Part shown: in pieces, positions 9,705 to 18,154 of the stretch
Layout: each line of letters opens with the position of its first letter
Position numbering within the stretch: the stretch's first letter is position 1
Source: Pseudoduganella armeniaca
GTDB lineage: Bacteria > Pseudomonadota > Gammaproteobacteria > Burkholderiales > Burkholderiaceae_D
Direction: 5' to 3'
Assembly (NCBI RefSeq): GCF_003028855.1
Contig: NZ_CP028324.1
Span: 1,984,001 to 2,048,000, forward strand
Length of the DNA: 64,000 bases
Notes under the pieces: model-generated
Database searches by the model: none
Told to the model about the DNA's origin: nothing
What the model saw: only the letters and a program-made list of their open reading frames with translations
Position numbers and translations under genes: made by a program

Positions 9705-9769
9705 AAAAAAAAGCCCGCTCGGAGGCGGGCTTGAAACTATTATCTTGGAGGAGAATAGTGGAGACAGGT
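9705..9769 (-). ncRNA. Candidate anti-Shine-Dalgarno small RNA, copy 1
   Basis: On the minus strand a core promoter TTGGAC (9802-9797), 18-base spacer and CATAAT (9778-9773) is followed by a predicted transcript of about 65 nt. It contains a 6-bp hairpin ACTATT/AATAGT (9759-9754 with 9741-9736) whose 12-base loop reads CTCCTCCAAGAT, then a second stem (AAGCCCGC/GCGGGCTT, 9732-9711) ending in eight T. The loop is complementary to the GGAGG ribosome binding consensus. The layout of exposed CUCCUCC loop plus terminator resembles the anti-SD ('cuckoo'-type) small RNAs known from alphaproteobacteria. It is nearly identical to the unit at 9906-9972. No experiment supports expression. Confidence 0.6.
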
Positions 9770-9772
9770 GTA

Positions 9773-9802
9773 ATTATGCTGCACCGCTCGATATTCGTCC
9801 AA
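9773..9802 (-). promoter_or_regulatory. Promoter of small RNA copy 1
   Basis: TTGGAC, 18-base spacer, CATAAT on the minus strand. The same two boxes with the same spacing precede copy 2, while the spacer sequence between them has diverged, which is the pattern expected for a conserved promoter. A further shared element (TATCGAAAAC) lies about ten bases upstream of the -35 box in both. Confidence 0.55.
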
Positions 9803-9905
9803 TTGCGGTTTTCGATAATCGACATAAAAAATCCGAATATCTCATCAGTTTGATACGGCCAGTGCCGCAGCCGTTAGGCTCGGCCTGCAGCATGGTGGGA
9901 GGGGC

Positions 9906-9972
9906 AAAAAAAAAGCCCGCTCAGAAGGCGGGCCCTAAACTATTATCTTGGAGGAGAATAGTGGAGACAGGT
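9906..9972 (-). ncRNA. Candidate anti-Shine-Dalgarno small RNA, copy 2
   Basis: Second copy of the unit, about 203 bases from the first. The hairpin (9962-9957 with 9944-9939) and its CTCCTCCAAGAT loop are identical to copy 1. The terminator stem (GCCCGC/GCGGGC) keeps its pairing although its loop has changed, and it ends in nine T. Two copies with an invariant loop, a conserved promoter and diverged spacers argue for function. It lies just past the 3' end of the SDR gene, in the same direction, but has its own promoter. Confidence 0.6.
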
Positions 9973-9975
9973 AAG

Positions 9976-10005
9976 ATTATGCTGCGTCGCCACATATTCG
10001 TCCAA
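9976..10005 (-). promoter_or_regulatory. Promoter of small RNA copy 2
   Basis: TTGGAC (10005-10000), 18-base spacer, CATAAT (9981-9976) on the minus strand, matching the copy 1 promoter box for box. Confidence 0.55.
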
Positions 10006-10060
10006 TTTTCGTTTTCGATAAGCGTTATAAAAAAGTCATATAACCGCCGCGATCACGCCT

Positions 10061-10825
10061 TCAGTCCTTGACCGCGACCGTGTAGTTTAGCGCCATGCGG
10101 CCGCCGTCCACGTACAGGGTCTGGCCCGTCATGTAGCTGGCGTCGTCGCTGGCCAGGAACGCCGCGATCGATGCCACTTCCTCCGGCTCGCCGCAGCGGC
10201 CCAGCGGCGTGCGCGACAGGATGGTGTGGCGCGCCTGCGCACTGCCCAGCACCGCCTCCTTGGCCAGCTCGGTCAGGATCGTGCCCGGGCCGATACCGTT
10301 GACGCGGATACCGTGCGGCGCCAGGTTCAGGGCCATCACCTTGGTCAGCTGGTTGATGCCGCCCTTCGATACCACATACGGCACCTGGTTCGGAATCGCC
10401 AGTTCGGCGTTGACGCTGGACATATTGATGATGCTGCCGGACTGCTGCTGCACCATCACGCGCGCGGCTGCTTGCCCGCACAGGAACATCGATTTCAGGT
10501 TGATGCGCAGCACGCGGTCGAAGTCTTCTTCCGTCAGGTCAAGGAAATCCGCGGCATGCGTCACGCCAGCGTTGTTGACGAGGATGTCGATGCGGCCGAA
10601 GGCGTCCAGGGTGGCGGCGACCAGCGCGTCGACGTCGGGCTTCATGCCGACATCGGCCTGGAAGAAGCGGGCGCCGTCGCCCAGTGCCTCGGCAGCATGA
10701 AAGCCCTCGGGACGGATGTCCGTCAGCATCACGCGTGCGCCCTCGGCGATCAGGCGTTGGGCGCAGGCCAGGCCGATGCCACGGCTGGCACCGGTCACGA
10801 TGGCGATTTTATTGGTCAGTCTCAT
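10061..10825 (-). CDS. SDR-family oxidoreductase
   Basis: A 254-residue classical short-chain dehydrogenase. The cofactor motif TGASRGIG is at residues 11-18, NNAG near residue 88, the catalytic Ser in NMSSVN and the Tyr/Lys pair in YVVSK. The C-terminal MTGQTLYVDGG is typical of the FabG-like subgroup. The Asp in LTDIRP after the second beta strand suggests NAD(H) preference. Substrate is unknown. It stands alone; downstream come the two small RNA units, whose terminators could also end this transcript. Confidence 0.9.
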   Translation of the reverse strand: MRLTNKIAIVTGASRGIGLACAQRLIAEGARVMLTDIRPEGFHAAEALGDGARFFQADVGMKPDVDALVAATLDAFGRIDILVNNAGVTHAADFLDLTEEDFDRVLRINLKSMFLCGQAAARVMVQQQSGSIINMSSVNAELAIPNQVPYVVSKGGINQLTKVMALNLAPHGIRVNGIGPGTILTELAKEAVLGSAQARHTILSRTPLGRCGEPEEVASIAAFLASDDASYMTGQTLYVDGGRMALNYTVAVKD

Positions 10826-10870
10826 ACGCTGCTTTCGTGCGATGGAAAACGCGCATGATAGCAGGCGGGC

Positions 10871-11395
10871 CTACAGGATCACGGCCTCGTTGGGCAGCTG
10901 GTTGGGCCGCGCGCCGTCGGCCGGGAAATGCCGTTGCAGCAGGTCGGCCAGCTGATTCAGCGCGGCCAGCGTGCTGTCGTGGAAATCGCCGCGGGCGAAG
11001 CCGGACGTCATCGTGCGGCAGACGGCCTGCCAGTCGCTGTCGGCAATCAAGCGGCCGACATTGCGGTCGGCCACGATGTCGACCTCGCGCGCGGCCAGGT
11101 TCACATAGATCAGCACGCCGCAGTTTTCTTCCGTGTCCCACACGCCGTACTGGGCGAACAGGGCGCGCGCACGGTCGCGGTTGCTGACGTTGGCAAACGC
11201 CGCGCCCGCCGTCAGGGCGGGCTCGACGATCAGGCGCACCTCGGCACGGTGGCGCTGTTCGCCTTGCGCGATCGCCGCTGCGATGGCTTCCAGCGTACGT
11301 TGCGGAAAGCAGCGCCGTCCTTCGGACGAGCCCGTCATCAGGTGGCGCAATGCACGCCGGCAGCGCCCAACGAAGCTTGCAGGTAAGTTGCTCAT
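10871..11395 (-). CDS. TPM-domain protein, last gene of the lemA operon
   Basis: A 174-residue protein with a TPM (YgcG-type) domain but no signal peptide or Gly-rich tail. The core reads CFPQRTLEAIAAAI then VRLIVEP, GVLIYVNLAAREVDIVADR and CRTMTSGFARGDF. Its ATG overlaps the TGA of the upstream TPM gene by one base, indicating translational coupling. The pair of TPM proteins with LemA is a common arrangement; the proteins are thought to work together at the cell envelope, but the biochemical role is unclear. Confidence 0.82.
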   Translation of the reverse strand: MSNLPASFVGRCRRALRHLMTGSSEGRRCFPQRTLEAIAAAIAQGEQRHRAEVRLIVEPALTAGAAFANVSNRDRARALFAQYGVWDTEENCGVLIYVNLAAREVDIVADRNVGRLIADSDWQAVCRTMTSGFARGDFHDSTLAALNQLADLLQRHFPADGARPNQLPNEAVIL

Positions 11396-12438
11396 CACCA
11401 GTCTCCCGAGGCGCCGCCGCCATCGAACGTGCCGCCACCACCGCCGCCGAAGCCACCACCGCCACCGCCGAAGCCGCCGCCTCCGAAGCCGCCGCCGCGC
11501 CCGGCATTGCCGAGCGCGTTGCCGATGGCGCTGCCGATCAGGATGCCCGCCGCGTCCGAGCCCCAGCCGGAACGGTGCAGGCCACGGCGGCGACTGCCGC
11601 CGCGCAGGATGGGCAGGACGACGAACAGGCCGAACAGCAAAATCGGCCACCAGGGGATGCCGCTGTCCTGCTGGGCGGGCTGCGGTGCCGGTGCCTGGCG
11701 TGCCGGGGCAGGGAATTGTTCCTTGTCCAGCAAGGTCGCGATGGCGCTCACGCCGGCCGCAAGGCCACCGTAGTAATCATTGTTGCGAAAGTGGGGCGCG
11801 ATCACGTCCTGCAGCACGCGCTTCGATTGCGCATCCGTCAGTGAACCCTGCACGCCACGGCCCGCCTCGATGCGCATGCGCCGCAGCGACGCCGGATTGT
11901 CCTTCGCGACCACCAGCAGCACGCCATCATCGACACCCTTGCGACCCAGCTTCCACGCATCGGTCACGCGGATGCTGTATTGCTCGATCGCCTCCGGCGC
12001 GGTGCTGGACATCAGCAGCACGGCGATCTGGCTGCCCGTCTTCGTTTCGTAGTCGGCCAGCACCGCTTCCAGCGACGCGCGCTGTTGCGGCGTCAGCAGA
12101 TTGATTTGATCCGTCACGCGCGCCTTCAGTTCGGGCACGGGTACGAAACCCTGCGGTTGTGGCGTGCCCTGGGCACGCGCCGCCTCGACGACCAGCAGCG
12201 CAAAGCACACCAGCAGCACGACGATGGTGTAGCGCACCATCCAGTGGCTGAGCCAGCCACCGGATGGCGCACTGGGCGCCCAGCGGCGCAGGCCGCGACG
12301 CCGGCCACGGCCGCGCACGTCCCGCTCGTTCGTGACCTCGGCGGTGCCCAGCCACTTGCCTTCGGATGGATGGTCGCTGCGGCGCCGCCGCCCGGAGGCG
12401 GCTGGCGGTGTCACATGATCCGATGGGCCAGAGGCCAT
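11395..12438 (-). CDS. Membrane-anchored TPM-domain (YgcG-type) protein
   Basis: A 347-residue protein. A basic, low-complexity N-terminus of about 65 residues precedes a signal/anchor segment (YTIVVLLVCFALLVVEAARA). The TPM domain follows (VTDQINLLTPQQRASLEAVL, then IAVLLMSS, DGVLLVVAKDN, RIEAGRGVQGSLTD), then a second membrane segment (WPILLFGLFVVLPIL) and a C-terminal Gly/Phe-rich tail (GGGFGGGG repeats). This is the standard YgcG layout. AAGGAA lies six bases before the ATG at 12438. It is nine bases downstream of lemA and overlaps the next gene. Confidence 0.88.
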   Translation of the reverse strand: MASGPSDHVTPPAASGRRRRSDHPSEGKWLGTAEVTNERDVRGRGRRRGLRRWAPSAPSGGWLSHWMVRYTIVVLLVCFALLVVEAARAQGTPQPQGFVPVPELKARVTDQINLLTPQQRASLEAVLADYETKTGSQIAVLLMSSTAPEAIEQYSIRVTDAWKLGRKGVDDGVLLVVAKDNPASLRRMRIEAGRGVQGSLTDAQSKRVLQDVIAPHFRNNDYYGGLAAGVSAIATLLDKEQFPAPARQAPAPQPAQQDSGIPWWPILLFGLFVVLPILRGGSRRRGLHRSGWGSDAAGILIGSAIGNALGNAGRGGGFGGGGFGGGGGGFGGGGGGTFDGGGASGDW

Positions 12439-12447
12439 GAGCGTTCC

Positions 12448-13047
12448 TTATTTCTTGTTGAAGTCGACGGTCGGCGCGGACGAAATGGCTTTCTCGTTCT
12501 CGACCTGGAAGCTCGGCCGCACTTCATAGCCGAACATCTTGGCCGTCAGGTTGGTCGGGAAACGACGCGCCAGGATGTTGTAGTCCTGTACCGAAGCGAT
12601 GTAGCGCTGGCGCGCCACCGTGATGCGGTTTTCCGTGCCTTCCAGCTGCGACTGCAGGTCACGGAAGCTGGTATCAGCCTTCAATTCCGGGTATTTTTCC
12701 GACACGACCATCAGCCGCGACAGCGCGGACGACAGCTCGCCCTGGGCCTGCTGGAATTTTTGGAACGCAGCCGGGTTATTCAGCGTTTCCGGCGTCACCT
12801 GCATGCTGGTGGCCTGGGCGCGGGCTTTCGTCACGGCCTCGAGCGTCTCGCGCTCGTGGGAGGCGTAGCCCTTCACAGTATTGACGAGGTTGGGAATCAG
12901 GTCGGCGCGGCGCTGGTATTGGTTGACGACCTCGCCCCATGCCGCCTTGACGGCTTCATCCTTGCTCTGGAATTCGTTGTAACCGCAGCCGGACAGGGCG
13001 ACGGCCGTGAGCACCAGTGCAATCCATCGTTCAAACCTGTTGCGCAT
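12448..13047 (-). CDS. lemA: LemA family lipoprotein
   Basis: A 199-residue LemA protein with a lipobox LSGC (Cys21) and the family signature of long helices: WGEVVNQYQRRADLIPNLVNTVKG, then LSRLMVVSEKYPELKAD, ENRITVARQRY and YNILARRFP. LemA proteins are envelope-associated and nearly always sit with TPM-domain genes, as here (two TPM genes follow in the same direction). Function is not established. Confidence 0.92.
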   Translation of the reverse strand: MRNRFERWIALVLTAVALSGCGYNEFQSKDEAVKAAWGEVVNQYQRRADLIPNLVNTVKGYASHERETLEAVTKARAQATSMQVTPETLNNPAAFQKFQQAQGELSSALSRLMVVSEKYPELKADTSFRDLQSQLEGTENRITVARQRYIASVQDYNILARRFPTNLTAKMFGYEVRPSFQVENEKAISSAPTVDFNKK

Positions 13048-13222
13048 GTTTTCTCCTTATTGTTCGCAGAAAGCCCGCGATGACGCATCACCGCAGGTGA
13101 TTCGACTATACCCGTATTGCAAGAACCCTTTTGTTCGGTGCAGCACACAGCGCTGCCGCGGTGGGCGCTTGCAACAGCCCTTATAATATCGGGTTTGCAA
13201 CGAAGAGATTAAAGAGGCCGTC

Positions 13223-14041
13223 GTGACTTTCATTAACAAATTGGAGGCTGCCTGGGCGGCCAACGACTCCCTGCTGTGCGTGGGCCTGGACCCGGACATG
13301 GCACGCCTGCCGGCCCAATTCCAGGCGGCGCCGGACGGCATCTACCGCTTCTGCACCGACATCATCGACGCGACGGCCGACCTGGCCTGCGCCTTCAAGC
13401 CGCAGATCGCGTATTTCGCGGCGCTGGGCGCGGAACAGCAGCTGGAACGCATCTGCGCCTACCTGCGCGACAAGCACCCGCATATCCCGCTGATCCTGGA
13501 TTCGAAGCGGGGCGACATCGGCGCCACCGCGAAGCAGTACGCACGCGAGGCCTACGACCGCTACGGCGCGGACGCCGTCACGGTCAGCCCGTACATGGGC
13601 GGCGATTCGGTCGAGCCTTATATGGAATGGACGGACCGCGGCGTGATCGTGCTGTGCCGCACGTCGAATCCGGGCGGTTCGGACCTGCAGTTCCTGGAGG
13701 TGAACGGACGGCCGCTGTACCAGCACGTGGCGCAGCTGGTGGCGGACAAATGGAACAGCAACGGCCAGTGCGCGCTGGTCGTCGGTGCCACGTTCCCGGA
13801 GGAACTGGCGCAGGTACGCGCCATCGTCGGCGAAATGCCGCTGCTGGTACCCGGCATCGGCGCGCAGGGCGGCGATATCGTGGCCACGGTCACGGCCGGC
13901 AAGACCACCGCAGGCAAGGGCATGATGATCAATTCCTCGCGCGCGATCCTGTACGCGACACCCCAGGCGGGAGAAGATTTCACCGCCGCCGCGCGCCGGG
14001 TGGCGCTGGAGACGCGTGACGCGATCAATGCGGCACGCTAA
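13223..14041 (+). CDS. pyrF: Orotidine 5'-phosphate decarboxylase
   Basis: A 272-residue class 2 OMP decarboxylase, the last step of UMP synthesis. The catalytic Lys/Asp network is in LDSKRGDIGATAKQYA, with LLCVGLDPD at the N-terminus and LVPGIGAQGGD and MINSSRAILYA at the phosphate-binding side. The start is GTG at 13223, after AAGAGG. The gene stands alone, divergent from lemA. Confidence 0.95.
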   Translation: MTFINKLEAAWAANDSLLCVGLDPDMARLPAQFQAAPDGIYRFCTDIIDATADLACAFKPQIAYFAALGAEQQLERICAYLRDKHPHIPLILDSKRGDIGATAKQYAREAYDRYGADAVTVSPYMGGDSVEPYMEWTDRGVIVLCRTSNPGGSDLQFLEVNGRPLYQHVAQLVADKWNSNGQCALVVGATFPEELAQVRAIVGEMPLLVPGIGAQGGDIVATVTAGKTTAGKGMMINSSRAILYATPQAGEDFTAAARRVALETRDAINAAR

Positions 14042-14062
14042 GGCATCCCCGCGTTAACCCTG

Positions 14063-14188
14063 CGGTGACAGGCACCAGATTCCTGCGGAATCCGGAGCCA
14101 GCCACCGGATGTATCCGGCGCCGGTGACCGGGGTTGGTGACAGGCACCTATCTGCGGGCGGAACGCTCGCCGATAGGTGCCTGTCACC
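14063..14188. repeat. GGTGACAGGCACC palindromic repeat cluster
   Basis: GGTGACAGGCACC occurs at 14063, again at 14136 and inverted at 14172-14188. The last two form 17-base perfect arms (GGTGACAGGCACCTATC and its complement) around a 19-base loop, followed by TTT. It can act as a transcription terminator between pyrF and sbcB and belongs to the family of short palindromes scattered through the window. Confidence 0.7.
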
Positions 14189-14251
14189 TTTGGGTTTCAG
14201 CCGTCAGGCTCAGTCCCTTGCAGGGACAAACCCCAGCGACCCCAGCCCTGC

Positions 14252-15715
14252 TCAATATGGCTGCGGCACGATCATCTCGGCATACTCGTACAGCGCGCCC
14301 AGGATCTGCTCGGCGCGCTCGTCCGCCTCGCCGGACAGGTGGTCGATCTCGCCGAACAGCTGGTCGATGCTGCGCGCGCCGTCCGCGCCTTCCAGCAGGC
14401 GCGCGGCGCGGTGCTGCTCCCAGTGCTCGAACTCGTGCTCCGTCAACGTTTCCGGGAAATTGCGGGCGCGATAGCGGAACAGCAGCTCACCGAGCCGCTC
14501 GTCCTCGAAATGCGGTGCCGCCGTGGCCAGCCGTTGCGGGCTTTCGCGCCGCAGCGAGTCCAGCAGGCGGCGGTCCGCCGAGCCGACGAAGCCGCCGTAC
14601 AGGTCTTCGTCCACGTCGCCCGGTTCGCTGGCGGGGCGGTGGAACACCTGCGCCCAGGTCGACGACAGGTCCGGCCCGGCCTTGGCGTAGCGCGCGTGCG
14701 CATGGGCCCGCTCCAGGTCGAGGCCCCAGCGTTCGGCCATCTGCGCCGTCAGGGTCTTCAGGTTCGACACCAGCATCGGCGATTTGTTCAGGTGGATCGT
14801 CTTGATCGGCAGGCGCGTCATGCCTTCCGGCAGGTCGGCGGCGCGGCTGAACATGCGCAGCCGGATCGTCTCCACGTCCAGCTCGAACAGCTCGCGCGGG
14901 TCGTGCTGGCAGTCCCACACGATCAGTTCGTTCTTGTTGGTCGGGTGCGGCGCCAGCGGCCACACCAGTGCCATGCAGCCCCGCTCGGCCGGGAACATGC
15001 CCGATACGTGCAGGAACGGCTGGCGCAGCTCGCGCGCCAGGTGCAGGCCGATCTCCTCGGCCACGCGGTCCTTCTTGTGTAGCGCCAGGCAGAAGTCGAA
15101 CAGGCGCGGCTGCCTGGTGCGGATCAGGCGCGCCAGGCCGATCGTGGCGCGCACGTCCGACAAGGCGTCGTGCGCGGCCTCGTGCTGCAGCCCGTTGGCC
15201 GCTGTCAGCAACTCCAGCTTGAAGCTGGGCTTGCCGTTTTCGCCCACCGGCCAGTTGATGCCGTCCGGTCGCAACGCATAGCACATGCGGACGACGTCCA
15301 GCAGGTCCCAACGGCCGCAGCCGTTCTGCCATTCGCGCGCATACGGGTCGATCAGGTTGCGCCAGAACAGGAAGCGCGTGACTTCGTCGTCGAAGCGGAT
15401 CGTGTTGTAGCCGACGCCGATCGTGCCCGGCTCGGCGAATGCCGCCTCGATGACCTTGGCGAACTGGTGTTCCGGCACGCCTTCCTGCAGGCATTGCTGC
15501 GGCGTGATGCCGGTGATCAGGCAGGACTGCGGGTCAGGCAGGTAGTCGTTGGCCGGCTGGCAGAACAGCATGATCGGCTCGCCGATCTCGTTCAGTTCCG
15601 CATCGGTACGGATGGCGGCGAACTGGGCGGGACGGTCGCGGCGCGGCACGGCGCCGAAGGTTTCATAGTCGTGCCAAAGGAAGGTGTGATTGCTCATGGT
15701 CGCAGGTATGGTCAT
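14252..15715 (-). CDS. sbcB: Exodeoxyribonuclease I
   Basis: A 487-residue 3'-5' single-strand DNA exonuclease of the DEDDh type, involved in recombination and mismatch repair. Motifs: WHDYETFG (Asp/Glu), VGYNTIRFDDEV (second Asp) and HDALSDVRATIGLARLI (His and third Asp). The rest matches the SH3-like and C-terminal helical parts of ExoI (FLHVSGMFPAERGCMALVWP, LNKSPMLVSNLKTL, LLFRYRARNFPETLT). The ATG at 15715 is chosen; an ATG six codons downstream (15697) is also possible. The frame is open upstream, but those residues are not family-like. Confidence 0.93.
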   Translation of the reverse strand: MTIPATMSNHTFLWHDYETFGAVPRRDRPAQFAAIRTDAELNEIGEPIMLFCQPANDYLPDPQSCLITGITPQQCLQEGVPEHQFAKVIEAAFAEPGTIGVGYNTIRFDDEVTRFLFWRNLIDPYAREWQNGCGRWDLLDVVRMCYALRPDGINWPVGENGKPSFKLELLTAANGLQHEAAHDALSDVRATIGLARLIRTRQPRLFDFCLALHKKDRVAEEIGLHLARELRQPFLHVSGMFPAERGCMALVWPLAPHPTNKNELIVWDCQHDPRELFELDVETIRLRMFSRAADLPEGMTRLPIKTIHLNKSPMLVSNLKTLTAQMAERWGLDLERAHAHARYAKAGPDLSSTWAQVFHRPASEPGDVDEDLYGGFVGSADRRLLDSLRRESPQRLATAAPHFEDERLGELLFRYRARNFPETLTEHEFEHWEQHRAARLLEGADGARSIDQLFGEIDHLSGEADERAEQILGALYEYAEMIVPQPY

Positions 15716-15891
15716 CGGATCCCCGTCGGGGTGTGCCCGTCGGGGAGGATTATCGCGGCAAACCGTGTTTCTCTCAATGCAAAATCTGTCACCCGCGCGA
15801 TGCCGGCACACAGGCACGCGCCATCAGGTAGACTCGACCGCGCCGGAAAAGTTCAGCGACAACGCGGCAGTGTGGACGGACAGGTCCGCCG

Positions 15892-16902
15892 TTACGCCGC
15901 CGACGCGGCGGGCGGGATGGATGCGGCGGCGCTGCCGTCCACCTCGACGCGGTCGCGTCCGGCCGACTTGGCGCGGTAGAGAGCCGCGTCCGCCGTGGCG
16001 ATCAGCGCTTGCTCGTCCTGGCCGGGCGCCAGGCTGGCCACGCCGAACGACGCCGTGATGTGCGGCAGCGGTGTGCCGTCCGTGAACACGGCCGCCTGCC
16101 GCACCCGTTCGCACAGGCGCTGCGCGACGAGCGCGGCCACGCTGCCGCACGTGTCCGGCAGGATCACCATCATTTCCTCGCCGCCGTAGCGCACCGCGTA
16201 ATCGGTCGGCCGCAACGCGCACGCCAGCACCTGGGCGGCCATGCGCAGCGCCTGGTCGCCCTGCGGGTGGCCGTAACGGTCGTTAAAACGCTTGAAATGG
16301 TCGATATCGAGCATGACGATCGACAGCGGACGGTCCGTCTGCCGCGCCGTGCCGAGCAGCCGCGGCAGCATGTCGTTGAGCCAGGCACGGTTGTGCAGGC
16401 CGGTCAGGCCGTCGTTCATCGACAGTTGGCGATAGAACTCCCCCAGCTTCTGGCGCCGGCGCAACTGCACGTTGGCCGCGCGAATGCGGAACGACAACAG
16501 CCGCAGCAGGTTGCGCGCGACGCCGTCGGCTTCCTCGATCAACCGCCACGCCACGTCGGCGCCGACCAGCAGCAGCTCGCTCGGTTCCAGCGCCGTCAGG
16601 ATGGCCGGGTCCGGTTCGTCGTCCAGCACGGACTGTTCGCCCACGCTTTCGCCCGGCAGGATCTTGGCGGTCACGGTCGGCGCGCGCCCCGGGGCTTCGC
16701 CGTCGGCCTGCACGGCCAGGGCGCCGCGCAGCACGATCGTCAGGCGCGGACGATGGGCATCCGAGACGATCTCGCCCGCATCGGCCAACATCACCGGGCA
16801 TGCCGCCAGCAGTGCCCCGGCCGTGCGCACGTCCGCGTCACGCAGCAGCTGCAGGTCGGTCAGGCGGTGGGAGGAGGCGGCAAAATTGCTCAGGAGCTTC
16901 AT
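15892..16902 (-). CDS. Diguanylate cyclase with N-terminal cNMP-binding-like domain
   Basis: A 336-residue cytoplasmic protein. Residues 1-140 look like a cyclic-nucleotide-binding beta-roll (IVLRGALAVQADG, ILPGESVGEQSVLDDEP). A helical linker leads to a GGDEF domain (MNDGLTGLHNRAWLND, LDIDHFKRFNDRYGHPQGD). The active-site loop reads GGEEM rather than the usual GG(D/E)EF, and an RxxD product-inhibition site (RPTD) sits five residues upstream. It probably makes cyclic di-GMP under control of a small ligand. Whether Met in place of Phe in the loop affects activity is unclear. It is divergent from the cobalamin-binding-like gene. Confidence 0.88.
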   Translation of the reverse strand: MKLLSNFAASSHRLTDLQLLRDADVRTAGALLAACPVMLADAGEIVSDAHRPRLTIVLRGALAVQADGEAPGRAPTVTAKILPGESVGEQSVLDDEPDPAILTALEPSELLLVGADVAWRLIEEADGVARNLLRLLSFRIRAANVQLRRRQKLGEFYRQLSMNDGLTGLHNRAWLNDMLPRLLGTARQTDRPLSIVMLDIDHFKRFNDRYGHPQGDQALRMAAQVLACALRPTDYAVRYGGEEMMVILPDTCGSVAALVAQRLCERVRQAAVFTDGTPLPHITASFGVASLAPGQDEQALIATADAALYRAKSAGRDRVEVDGSAAASIPPAASAA

Positions 16903-16993
16903 CGTTGGCTTTCGGCAAGACTGGCGCCATCATAGCGCAACCGCCCCTGGATATGCTTCAATCGGGGAATTTCTCACAGATCTTTACAACACC

Positions 16994-17782
16994 ATGCCAT
17001 TTACCGACGCCCTCGGCCAGCAACACGCTGCCTACCCGCATGCCCGCATCGTCTCGCTGGTGCCTTCGATCACGGAATTGCTGTGCGACCTGGGGCTGGC
17101 ACAGCAGCTGGTCGGCCGCACGGGCTTCTGCATCCATCCGGCCGACGTGGTGCGCGAGATCCCCAAAATTGGCGGTACCAAGGACGTCAATGTGGACAAG
17201 ATCCGCAAACTGGCGCCCACCCACCTGGTCGTCAACATCGACGAGAACGAGAAGCCGACCGTCGACCGCCTCGCCGAATTCGTGCCGCACATCGTCGTCA
17301 CGCACCCGCTGCGCCCGCAGGACAATCGCGAACTGGCGCGGTTGATGGGCGGGGTGTTCGGCGCCAGCGAGCGGGCCGAGGCCTGGTGCCGGGACTTCGA
17401 GGCAGCGCTGGCGGCGCTGCGCGCGGCACCGAAGGGGCCGCCACAACGGGTGCTGTACTGCATTTGGCAGGACCCGTGGATGACGGTGTCGCAGGACACG
17501 TATATCGCGGCGATGCTGGCCGAGCTGGGCTGGACGGTACCGGCGCTGGGCGACCTGCGCTATCCGCGCTTCGAGTGGAACGCGGTCCTGCTGGCGCAGG
17601 TCGACCTGGTGCTGCTGTCGTCCGAGCCCTACCGCTTCACGGAAGCACACGTGGACGCGCTCGAGCGCCAGATCGGCAAGCCGGTGCTGCTGGTGGATGG
17701 GGAGATGATGTCGTGGTACGGCAGCCGTGCGCTGCACGGCGTGCGGTACCTGATGGGGTTGCCCGCGCTGGCGGGCCGCTGA
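16994..17782 (+). CDS. BtuF-like cobalamin-binding protein without signal peptide
   Basis: A 262-residue protein of the helical-backbone metal-receptor fold, close to BtuF-type vitamin B12-binding proteins: RIVSLVPSITELLCDLGLA, VGRTGFCIHP, KIGGTKDVNVDKI, APTHLVVNIDENEK. Unlike periplasmic BtuF it has no signal peptide, so it would be cytoplasmic unless the true start is further upstream. No transporter genes adjoin it. No clear ribosome site precedes the ATG at 16994. Confidence 0.78.
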   Translation: MPFTDALGQQHAAYPHARIVSLVPSITELLCDLGLAQQLVGRTGFCIHPADVVREIPKIGGTKDVNVDKIRKLAPTHLVVNIDENEKPTVDRLAEFVPHIVVTHPLRPQDNRELARLMGGVFGASERAEAWCRDFEAALAALRAAPKGPPQRVLYCIWQDPWMTVSQDTYIAAMLAELGWTVPALGDLRYPRFEWNAVLLAQVDLVLLSSEPYRFTEAHVDALERQIGKPVLLVDGEMMSWYGSRALHGVRYLMGLPALAGR

Positions 17783-17791
17783 GCGAGACGC

Positions 17792-18154
17792 TTATTCTTC
17801 TTCGGATGGGGCGACGAGGTCGGCGACCGGCACCGCCTTCTGCTTGTCGTGCAGCTTGCCCAGGGCGCTGTCGAGCGCGCGCTTGAGCTTGTCCGCGGCG
17901 CGATTGATGGCCTGGTGCAGCGATTCGGCATGGTCGGTCACGACGACCGGCTGGTAGCCGTTGACGCGCGCTTCCATCATGCAGCGGTTGTCGCCATCGG
18001 CGGATTTCTGCGCCACATTGTCGCTCAAGTGGACTTCAACGCGACCGATCTGTTCGCCAAAGCGACCGATCGCGGCCTGCACCACCTCGGTCACGTGGTC
18101 GTCCAGCGCGGCGGTATGGTCGATGCTTTTGTCGGTGTTGACTTGAATCTGCAT
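17792..18154 (-). CDS. HPF/RaiA-family ribosome-associated protein
   Basis: A 120-residue protein with the S30AE fold pattern: MQIQVNTDKSIDHTAALDDH, then IGRVEVHLSDNVAQKSADGD, CMMEARVNGYQPVVVTDHAE, and LHQAINRAADKLKRALDSAL. It probably binds the 30S subunit and stabilises idle ribosomes, or it is a shorter relative. AAAGGAG lies just before the ATG at 18154, which decides this start over an upstream in-frame Met. Its upstream region now abuts the IS1595 insertion. Confidence 0.8.
   Translation of the reverse strand: MQIQVNTDKSIDHTAALDDHVTEVVQAAIGRFGEQIGRVEVHLSDNVAQKSADGDNRCMMEARVNGYQPVVVTDHAESLHQAINRAADKLKRALDSALGKLHDKQKAVPVADLVAPSEEE

Larger units (their letters stand above)
9705..10021 (-). 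repeat. Tandem direct repeat carrying the two small RNA units
   Basis: Two copies of a unit of about 120 bases (about 9705-9820 and 9906-10021) separated by unrelated sequence. Conservation is strongest over the promoter boxes, the anti-SD hairpin and the terminator stem. Confidence 0.8.

Noticed and set aside
9745..10071. Two similar small frames starting GTG after GGAGGAG, encoding related peptides (VETG..ML.R.IFVQ)
   Set aside because: The shared bases coincide with the minus-strand promoter boxes, hairpin loop and terminator of the small RNA units. The GGAGGAG is the complement of the anti-SD loop. The peptides end differently and resemble no family.
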